Of a DNA stretch of 7,602 nt, positions 1 to 4,921 are shown in pieces; position 1 is the first letter of the stretch; every line of letters begins with the position of its first letter. The stretch is from JBEKVE01 sp049514335 (lineage in GTDB: Bacteria > Actinomycetota > Acidimicrobiia > Acidimicrobiales > UBA8190), in contig JBEKVE010000150.1 in assembly GCA_049514335.1 (NCBI GenBank), positions 1 through 7,602 on the forward strand, given 5' to 3'. A program made the position numbers and the translations under genes. Under the pieces are notes generated by a model. It saw nothing but the letters and a program-made list of their open reading frames with translations, had not been told where the DNA came from and did not search any database.

Positions 1-488
1 AGGGGATCGGCTTCCGGGCCGAGGTCCGGCGCAGTTCCGAGACCCGCGACGACGAGGTGCTGCGGCACGTGCTCCCCGAAGACCTCATGAAGTTCGGGTT
101 GATCCCCGAGTTCATCGGGCGGCTGCCTGTCGTGGGCGCGGTGTCGAGCCTCGACAAGGACGCCCTCATCCGCATTCTCGTCGAGCCCAAGAACGCGCTG
201 GTCAAGCAGTACCACCGGGTCTTCGAGCTCGACGGCGTGGAGCTCGAGCTGGCCGACGACGCCCTCGAGGCCGTGGCCGAGCAGGCGCTGTTGCGGGGCA
301 CCGGCGCGCGCGGCCTGCGCGCCATCCTCGAAGAGGTGCTGCTCGACGTGATGTACGACCTCCCCAGTCGCACCGACGTGGGGCGCTGCCTCATCGACCG
401 CTCGGTGGTGCTCGACCGCGTCCACCCGACGCTCGTGCCCCAGGGCGAGCCGGCCAAGCCGGTTCGCACCCGCCGGGCCGCTTCCTGA
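1..488 (+). CDS. clpX: ATP-dependent Clp protease ATP-binding subunit ClpX, C-terminal part (5' end cut by window edge)
   Basis: ClpX is the AAA+ unfoldase that feeds tagged or damaged proteins into the ClpP peptidase chamber in the cytoplasm. The readable frame begins at base 3 and gives the last 161 residues, ending at TGA 486-488. The fragment opens with GIGF, the ClpP-docking IGF loop (codons 6-14). It continues through LMKFGLIPEFIGRLPVV, which holds the arginine-finger Arg (codon 120-122), and the EPKNAL and KQY segments. The sensor-2 motif GARGLR follows, with its Arg at 309-311, then the conserved LLDVMYDLPS. Colinearity with the E. coli ClpX C-terminus is close from memory. The zinc-binding domain, Walker A/B motifs and pore loops lie upstream, outside the window. 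The short C-terminal tail after DLPS is Arg-rich and not conserved. folC starts 16 nt downstream, so co-transcription is likely. The identification is secure; only the 5' extent is unknown. Confidence 0.97.
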   Translation, partial: GIGFRAEVRRSSETRDDEVLRHVLPEDLMKFGLIPEFIGRLPVVGAVSSLDKDALIRILVEPKNALVKQYHRVFELDGVELELADDALEAVAEQALLRGTGARGLRAILEEVLLDVMYDLPSRTDVGRCLIDRSVVLDRVHPTLVPQGEPAKPVRTRRAAS

Positions 489-504
489 CCTGAACCCGCC
501 GGCG

Positions 505-1878
505 GTGCCCACCGCTGCCGACGGCGCGCGCCGGCACGGCGCCCGCGACGAGCTCGTCGCCTGGCTCGACGATCACACCAATTTCGAGCTGGCCATGCCC
601 ACCCGCCTGGGCGCACCCACCCTCGGGCGGATGGAGGCGCTGTGCCACCTGCTCGGTGATCCCGAGCTCGCCTATCCGGTGATCCATCTGACGGGGACCA
701 ACGGCAAGGGGTCGACGGCCCGGATCCTGAGCGAGCTGCTCGGCGCAGCGGGCCTGACCGTGGGGACGTACACGAGCCCCAACCTGCACCGCGTCAACGA
801 GCGCATGACCCGGGCGGGCGAGCCCATCGACGACCAGGAGCTGGCCGAGGTGCTGGCCGCGCTGGCCGCCCTCGAGCCCATGATGGACGAACGCCTCAAC
901 CGCTTCGAGCTGATCACGGCGGCGGCCTTCCGGTGGTTCGCCGACAACCCGGTGGACGTGGCCGTGGTCGAGGTGGGCCTCGGGGGCCGGTGGGACGCCA
1001 CCAACGTTGTCCAGCCCGACGTGGCCGTGGTGACCAACGTCAGCTACGACCACGTCGAGGTGCTCGGGCCCACGCTGCTCGACATCGCCACCGAAAAGGC
1101 GGGGATCGTGAAGCCGGGGTGCCGGGTCGTGGTGGGGGAGACCGATCCCGTTCTGCGCGCCGTGTTCATGGCCGCGGCCGAGGACCGGGGCGCCATCGAG
1201 GCCTGGGCGCGCGGCGAGGACTTCGACTGCGACGACAGCCGGGTGGCGGTGGGTGGTCGCCTGCTCGACCTGCGCACCCCCGGGGCGCGCTACCCCGAGG
1301 TGTACCTGCCGCTGCACGGGGCGCACCAGGCCACGAACGCCGCCTGCGCACTGGCCGCGGCGGAGGCGTTCTTCGCCGCGCCCCTCTCGGCCGACGTGGT
1401 CGAGCAGGGCATGGCCGCGGTACGGGTACCGGGCCGACTCGAGGTGGTGGGGCATTCCCCCTTGGTGGTGCTCGACGGGGCACACAACGTGGCCGGCGCC
1501 CGGGCGCTGGCGGCCGCCCTGATCGAGGAGTTCTCCACCGACGGAGACATCGTGGTGGTGGTGGGCATGCTCCACGGACGCGACCCGAGCGCGGTGCTGC
1601 AGGCCCTCGTGCCCGCCGGCGTGCGCAGCATCGTGGCGTGCACCGCCCCCTCCCCGCGGGCGCTGTCGGGGACCGAGATCGCCGAGGCGGCGCGCGCCTT
1701 GGGCCTGCACGCCCAGGCCACCGACACCGTGGCCGACGCGCTGGCCCTGGCCCGCGGGCGGCTGTCGGAGGACTCGACCCTGGTGGTGACGGGGTCTCTG
1801 TACGTGGTGGCCGACGCCCGGGCACTGCTCGTCGGATCGACGCCCACCTCCGACCCCGGTAGCCTCACGGGGCCATGA
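505..1878 (+). CDS. folC: Bifunctional folylpolyglutamate synthase / dihydrofolate synthase
   Basis: FolC is a cytoplasmic Mur-ligase-family enzyme. It uses ATP to add glutamate to dihydropteroate and/or to extend the glutamate tail of folates, which retains the cofactors in the cell. The protein is 457 residues, within the usual 420-480. Visible motifs are the P-loop TGTNGKGST (63-71), the folate-loop segment SPNLHRVNERM, EVGLGGRWDATN (156-167, with the presumed Mg-binding Glu156), SYDHVEVLG (His183), EKAGIVKPG (Lys198, the usual modified-Lys position), HGAHQATNA (271-279) and the C-terminal-domain motif LDGAHN (323-328). The GTG start is chosen because the ARDELVAWLDDHTNFE stretch matches the normal FolC N-terminus; the next ATG (595) would remove it. 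No strong ribosome binding site is visible, so translation may follow from clpX. The stop overlaps the ndk start (ATGA). Whether it has both activities cannot be read from sequence. Confidence 0.95.
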   Translation: MPTAADGARRHGARDELVAWLDDHTNFELAMPTRLGAPTLGRMEALCHLLGDPELAYPVIHLTGTNGKGSTARILSELLGAAGLTVGTYTSPNLHRVNERMTRAGEPIDDQELAEVLAALAALEPMMDERLNRFELITAAAFRWFADNPVDVAVVEVGLGGRWDATNVVQPDVAVVTNVSYDHVEVLGPTLLDIATEKAGIVKPGCRVVVGETDPVLRAVFMAAAEDRGAIEAWARGEDFDCDDSRVAVGGRLLDLRTPGARYPEVYLPLHGAHQATNAACALAAAEAFFAAPLSADVVEQGMAAVRVPGRLEVVGHSPLVVLDGAHNVAGARALAAALIEEFSTDGDIVVVVGMLHGRDPSAVLQALVPAGVRSIVACTAPSPRALSGTEIAEAARALGLHAQATDTVADALALARGRLSEDSTLVVTGSLYVVADARALLVGSTPTSDPGSLTGP

Positions 1879-2285
1879 ACCGCACGCTCGTCATCTGCAA
1901 GCCCGATGCGGTGGAGCGCGGGCTCGTGGGCGACATCGTGGGTCGTCTCGAGCGCAAGGGGCTGCGCCTGGTGGCCGCCGAGCTGCGCAGCATCGACGAC
2001 GCCACCGCCGGCCGCCACTACGAGGAGCACAACGGCAAGCCCTTCTACGACGACCTGATCGGCTTCATCACGCGGTCGCCGTCGATGGTGCTCGTGGTCG
2101 AGGGACCACCCGACACCTGGCGCATCGTGCGGACCCTGATGGGGCCCACCAACCCGGCCGAGGCACCACCGGGGACGATCCGCGGCGATCTCGGCTCCGT
2201 GCTGAGCGAGAATCTGGTGCACGGATCGGACTCGGCGGCCTCAGCCGAGCGGGAGATCGGCATCTTCTTCCCCGACCTGGTGTGA
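1875..2285 (+). CDS. ndk: Nucleoside diphosphate kinase
   Basis: Ndk transfers the gamma-phosphate of ATP to other (d)NDPs through a phosphohistidine, balancing NTP and dNTP pools. The 136-residue length is typical. The catalytic histidine is His116 (codon 2220-2222) in the signature NLVHGSDS. Other conserved active-site residues are present: Lys9 (CKPDAV), Tyr49, Arg86, Thr92 (GPTNP), Arg103 (GTIRGD), Asn113, and Glu127, which hydrogen-bonds the catalytic His in the family. The ATG lies inside the folC stop as ATGA, so ndk is probably translated by re-initiation after folC. A weak GGGG sits just upstream. The gene ends at TGA 2283-2285 and is followed by the only long gap in the window, so it probably closes the clpX-folC-ndk transcript. 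Nothing is unusual about it; the identification is certain. Confidence 0.98.
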   Translation: MNRTLVICKPDAVERGLVGDIVGRLERKGLRLVAAELRSIDDATAGRHYEEHNGKPFYDDLIGFITRSPSMVLVVEGPPDTWRIVRTLMGPTNPAEAPPGTIRGDLGSVLSENLVHGSDSAASAEREIGIFFPDLV

Positions 2286-2325
2286 GGGCGGCGTCGCCTC
2301 GCCCACTCCGGGCGGCCTCGCCGCC
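2286..2325 (+). terminator. GC-rich inverted repeats after ndk, possible weak terminator
   Basis: Directly after the ndk stop are two stem-loop candidates. One pairs GGGCG (2286-2290) with CGCCC (2300-2304). The other is a perfect 6-bp stem, GGCGGC (2311-2316) with GCCGCC (2320-2325), around a CTC loop. There is no T-run, so a classical intrinsic terminator is not shown. Its place between ndk and the mreB promoter fits a transcription boundary, but in DNA this GC-rich such repeats also arise by chance. Confidence 0.25.
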
Positions 2326-2337
2326 ACCCGCGCCGTC

Positions 2338-2366
2338 TTGTGTGGTCCGGCAGGGTCCCGTAGCCT
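2338..2366 (+). promoter_or_regulatory. Probable sigma-A-type promoter of the mreBCD-mrdA operon
   Basis: A -35-like TTGTGT (2338-2343) is separated by exactly 17 nt from a -10-like TAGCCT (2361-2366), which fits the actinobacterial TANNNT pattern. Transcription would start near 2372-2375, leaving a leader of about 75 nt before mreB. The site lies in the only long intergenic region and upstream of the first gene of the cell-shape cluster, where a promoter is expected. The start point is inferred, not shown. Confidence 0.55.
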
Positions 2367-2387
2367 GGGGAAAACCCCCCAACCAGC

Positions 2388-2453
2388 ATGTGGCGGGTGG
2401 CCGCTCGGGGCGGCGGCCCCTGCAGTGACCACGAGGTGCATCGACTCCCATGA
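2388..2453 (+). CDS. Possible 21-codon leader frame ending on the mreB start codon
   Basis: Within the predicted mreB leader, ATG 2388 opens a 21-codon frame encoding a short peptide that starts MWRVAARGGG and ends HEVHRLP. Its TGA (2451-2453) overlaps the mreB ATG as ATGA, the same junction used between folC and ndk. It has no recognisable ribosome binding site. Its third-position GC (about 15 of 20 codons) is lower than in the neighbouring genes, so it may be chance. If translated, it would couple ribosome arrival to mreB initiation. I do not recognise the peptide. Confidence 0.2.
   Translation: MWRVAARGGGPCSDHEVHRLP
2407..2420 (+). other. Stem-loop in the mreB leader
   Basis: GGGGC (2407-2411) pairs perfectly with GCCCC (2416-2420) around a GGCG loop. 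It sits 12 nt upstream of the mreB ribosome binding site. It could affect access to the site or mRNA stability. No known riboswitch or RNA-binding motif is recognised, and a short GC stem is not rare in this base composition. Confidence 0.3.
2433..2438 (+). promoter_or_regulatory. Ribosome binding site of mreB
   Basis: GAGGTG lies 11 nt upstream of ATG 2450 and is a good match to the anti-Shine-Dalgarno sequence. It supports ATG 2450 over the in-frame ATG at 2486, which would delete the N-terminal segment before the DLGTANT motif. Confidence 0.6.
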
Positions 2454-3481
2454 GGGACAACAGGTTCTTCCTGCTCGGCCGTGACATGGCGGTCGACCTC
2501 GGCACGGCCAACACGCTCGTGTACGTGCGCGGCCGCGGCATCATCCTGAACGAGCCGTCCGTGGTGGCGGTGAACGTCAAGGACGGCCGGCCCCTGGCGG
2601 TGGGCGCCGAGGCCAAGCGCATGATCGGCCGGACCCCGAGCCACATCCAGGCCATCCGGCCGCTCAAGGACGGCGTCATCGCCGACTTCGAGATCTGCGA
2701 GAAAATGCTCCGCTACTTCATCCAGCGCGTCCACCAGCGCCGCTTCGCCAAGCCGCGCATGGTCATCTGCGTGCCGTCGGGGATCACCGGCGTGGAGCAG
2801 CGTGCGGTGATGGAGGCAGCGGAGTACGCCGGGGCACGCAAGGCCTACATCATCGAAGAGCCGATGGCCGCCGCCATCGGCGCCGGCCTGCCCGTGCACG
2901 AGCCGACGGGCAACATGGTCGTCGACATCGGTGGTGGCACCACCGAGGTCGCCGTGATCTCGCTCGGTGGCATCGTCACCAGCCAGTCGGTGCGCATCGG
3001 TGGTGACGAGCTCGACGAGGCGATCATCTCCTACATCAAGAAGGAGTACAGCCTCGCGTTGGGCGAGCGGACGGCCGAGGAGATCAAGATCGCGCTGGGT
3101 TCCGCCTTCCCCCTCGAGGAGGAGCTGCACGCCGAGATCCGCGGCCGCGACCTCGTGTCAGGTCTCCCCAAGACGGTGGTGGTGTCGACCGAGGAGATCC
3201 GCAAGGCCATCGACGAGCCGGTGACGGCCATCATCGATGCCGTGAAGGTCACCCTGGACAAGACGCCGCCCGAGCTGGCGGCGGACATCATGGAACAGGG
3301 GATCGTGCTGACCGGAGGGGGCGCCCTGCTCCACGGCCTCGACGCCCGCCTGCAGGAGGAGACCGGCATGCCCATCGTGGTGGCCCGTGACCCTCTCAAC
3401 TGCGTGGCCATCGGGAGCGGTCAGTGCCTCGAGGAGTTCGAAGCACTCAAGCAGGTCCTGATCACGTCCTCCGGCGGGTGA
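2450..3481 (+). CDS. mreB: Rod-shape-determining actin homologue MreB
   Basis: MreB is a bacterial actin. It polymerises with ATP into membrane-bound filaments that orient the elongasome during lateral-wall synthesis; in Streptomyces it acts mainly in aerial hyphae and spore walls. The 343-residue protein is full length. It shows phosphate-1 motif DLGTANTLVY (16-25), LNEPSVVA (33-40), the IEEPMAAAIGAGLPV segment (135-149) with the catalytic Glu region, phosphate-2 motif VVDIGGGTTEVAVI (157-170), IGGDELDE (183-190) and adenosine motif GIVLTGGGALLHGLD (284-298). The N-terminal RDNRFFLLGRD has alternating hydrophobic and charged residues, as expected for the membrane-binding segment. The gene has its own probable promoter and ribosome binding site and heads the mreBCD-mrdA set. 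Closest alternatives such as Mbl are paralogues of the same family; position next to mreC and mreD favours mreB. Confidence 0.98.
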   Translation: MRDNRFFLLGRDMAVDLGTANTLVYVRGRGIILNEPSVVAVNVKDGRPLAVGAEAKRMIGRTPSHIQAIRPLKDGVIADFEICEKMLRYFIQRVHQRRFAKPRMVICVPSGITGVEQRAVMEAAEYAGARKAYIIEEPMAAAIGAGLPVHEPTGNMVVDIGGGTTEVAVISLGGIVTSQSVRIGGDELDEAIISYIKKEYSLALGERTAEEIKIALGSAFPLEEELHAEIRGRDLVSGLPKTVVVSTEEIRKAIDEPVTAIIDAVKVTLDKTPPELAADIMEQGIVLTGGGALLHGLDARLQEETGMPIVVARDPLNCVAIGSGQCLEEFEALKQVLITSSGG

Positions 3482-3519
3482 TGCGGACCCGCGCCGGGGG
3501 CGGCGCCCGGCTGGCCTGA
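3481..3519 (+). other. mreB-mreC junction: hairpin and 12-codon mini-frame
   Basis: The 49-nt gap holds a perfect 6-bp stem, GCGCCG (3491-3496) and CGGCGC (3501-3506), with a GGGG loop. An alternative fold pairs GCCGGG (3493-3498) with CCCGGC (3506-3511). A 12-codon frame starts at ATG 3481, sharing one base with the mreB stop (TGATG), and stops at 3519, 11 nt before the mreC ATG. It could carry ribosomes across to mreC, or the hairpin could set the mreB:mreC ratio by partial attenuation or RNA processing. There is no T-run, so full termination is unlikely. Confidence 0.25.
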
Positions 3520-3530
3520 GCGGTCCTCTG

Positions 3531-4397
3531 ATGCCGCCGCGCAGGCCACGGCGAAAACGGCGGACCCGGCGGGGGCTCACCATCGGGCTCCTCGTCCTGG
3601 CGTCCATCGCCATCATCACCGTCGACTACCGCGGTGCGTCCCACGGCACCATCTCGTGGGCCAAGCGCGGCGCGCACGACGCGCTGTCCCCCGTCCAGCA
3701 CGGGGTGGACGACATCGTCCGGCCCATCGGCAGCTTCCTGGCGGGCGCGGTCCACGGCGGTGCCCTCGAGGCCCAGAACGCCAAGCTCAGCCACGAGCTC
3801 GGCACGCTGCAGCGCCGGGTCCTGGCGGAGCAGGCGGTCGAGAACGCGGTGCGTGCCCTCGACCGCCTCGACCATGTTCCGTGGGTGGCGGGCATCCCGA
3901 CGGTCACCGCCGAGGTCACCGCGCTCAGCTCGTCGGACTTCGACGCCACCGTGCAGCTCGACAAGGGCACGACGGCCGGGGTGGCCGACGGCATGCCCGT
4001 GGTGGGCTCGAGCGGCCTCGTGGGTCAGGTCATCGAGGTGTGGTCCACCGGGTGCACGGTGCGCCTCGTCACCGACGCCCGTTCGTCGGTGGGGGTGCGA
4101 TTCGGCCCGGGCGGCAACCTGGCGCTCGCCCAGGGGTCAGGGCTCGGAAAGCCGCTGGCGGTCAACCTGATCGCGCCCGGCATCGCGCTTCGCAAGGGGG
4201 AGGTGCTCACCACGAGCGGGCTCCAGGACGCGCAGTTCCCCCCCGACGTGCCCGTGGCCCGGGTGGCCGCGTTCTCCTCGACGCCCTCGGCCATCGCCCA
4301 GACCGTCACGGCGCGCCCGCTCGCCGATCTGGCGGTGCTCTCCTACGTCGACGTCCTGCAGTGGCAGGCGCCGGCGGGTGGCGGGGGGTCACAGTGA
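3531..4397 (+). CDS. mreC: Rod-shape-determining protein MreC
   Basis: MreC is a single-pass membrane protein of the elongasome. Its extracytoplasmic beta domain binds PBP2 and is thought to activate it. The 288-residue protein has a strongly basic cytoplasmic start (MPPRRPRRKRRTRRG), one membrane helix at about 16-32, a probable coiled coil at about 78-114 (ALEAQNAKLSHELGTLQRR onward), and the MreC beta domain at about 122-275. The family motif is visible as DKGTTAGVADGMPVV, then GLVGQVIEV (144-170). A short Gly-rich end (PAGGGGSQ) follows. ATG 3531 is the only usable start: no in-frame ATG or GTG occurs upstream and the next codons run into the membrane helix. No clear ribosome binding site is seen, suggesting coupling to the preceding gene. 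Its stop overlaps the mreD GTG (GTGA). Confidence 0.95.
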   Translation: MPPRRPRRKRRTRRGLTIGLLVLASIAIITVDYRGASHGTISWAKRGAHDALSPVQHGVDDIVRPIGSFLAGAVHGGALEAQNAKLSHELGTLQRRVLAEQAVENAVRALDRLDHVPWVAGIPTVTAEVTALSSSDFDATVQLDKGTTAGVADGMPVVGSSGLVGQVIEVWSTGCTVRLVTDARSSVGVRFGPGGNLALAQGSGLGKPLAVNLIAPGIALRKGEVLTTSGLQDAQFPPDVPVARVAAFSSTPSAIAQTVTARPLADLAVLSYVDVLQWQAPAGGGGSQ

Positions 4398-4921
4398 CCA
4401 GCACCGATCTGGCCCGCTCCACGCTGGTGGTGGTGCTCGTCCTCGTGGTCCAGCACACCCTGCTCGACCAGGTGCGCATCGACGGCGCCCACCCCGACAT
4501 CATGCTGCTGCTGCCCGTGGCGGCGGGCTACGCGGCGGGGCCCGAACGCGGTGCGGGTTTCGGGTTCGTAACGGGCCTCGTGACGGATCTGTTCCTCCCC
4601 ACCACCTTCGGGCTGTCCGCCCTGGTCGGGTGCCTGCTCGGGTTCGCCACGGGCCTGGCCACGGCCGGCCTGGTGCGCAGCGCGTGGTGGCTGCCCCCCA
4701 TCGTGGCCGCCGCCGCGACCGCCGCCGGCCTGGGTGGGTACGCCATCCTGGGGGGCGTGCTCGGGGACCCCACCATGCTGCGCGACTACCTGGCACCGGC
4801 CCTGGTGGTGGGGGTGCCGGCGGCGGCGGTGCTGGCCGTGCCGGTGCTGCGCCTCGTGGCGTGGGGGCTGCCCTCTCCGGGGCCGGGCTTCGGCGTCACG
4901 GCGGGCGGGGGACTGCGGTGA
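4394..4921 (+). CDS. mreD: Rod-shape-determining membrane protein MreD
   Basis: MreD is a small polytopic membrane protein that works with MreC in the elongasome; its exact molecular role is not settled in the family. The 175-residue product is about the normal length and almost wholly hydrophobic. About six membrane segments are visible, near 9-24, 35-48, 52-69, 72-92, 99-123 and 132-154. The family-typical stretch GFGFVTGLVTDLFLPTTFGLSAL lies in the middle. The start is GTG 4394, overlapping the mreC stop as GTGA. A GGGGGG run (4383-4388) five bases upstream serves as ribosome binding site. The reading frame is open far upstream inside mreC, but that extension is an Arg-rich frame shadow and not part of the protein. 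The stop overlaps the next GTG start (GTGA), so translation with mreC and mrdA is probably coupled. Confidence 0.92.
   Translation: MTSTDLARSTLVVVLVLVVQHTLLDQVRIDGAHPDIMLLLPVAAGYAAGPERGAGFGFVTGLVTDLFLPTTFGLSALVGCLLGFATGLATAGLVRSAWWLPPIVAAAATAAGLGGYAILGGVLGDPTMLRDYLAPALVVGVPAAAVLAVPVLRLVAWGLPSPGPGFGVTAGGGLR
4907..4912 (+). promoter_or_regulatory. Ribosome binding site supporting the GTG 4918 start of mrdA
   Basis: GGGGGA ends five bases before GTG 4918. Together with the GTGA overlap with the mreD stop, it favours this start over ATG 5098, which lacks a comparable site. Confidence 0.5.

Noticed and set aside
391..1710. 439-residue open frame on the minus strand across folC
   Set aside because: It is the antisense shadow of folC. 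The composition is His/Arg/Gly-rich with no recognisable domain, and long antisense frames are expected at this GC content.
933..1862. 309-residue plus-strand frame inside folC
   Set aside because: It is an Arg/Gly-rich frame shadow; folC in the other frame has all family motifs.
2241..2283. Ala122 in Ndk where many bacteria have Glu after HGSDS
   Set aside because: That position varies in the family (human enzymes have Lys). The catalytic His116 and Glu127 are intact, so no defect is implied.
2286..2449. tRNA or riboswitch in the ndk-mreB gap
   Set aside because: No cloverleaf, CCA end or known riboswitch core could be made out; only short GC stems and promoter-like elements are present.
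3656..4393. Upstream in-frame extension of mreD into mreC
   Set aside because: It is an Arg/Ala/Gly-rich shadow of mreC. The hydrophobic MreD sequence begins only after GTG 4394.
4378..4917. Upstream in-frame extension of mrdA to 4378
   Set aside because: It would overlap all of mreD and is composed of Arg/Gly/His-rich shadow sequence. GTG 4918 has a ribosome binding site and the GTGA overlap.
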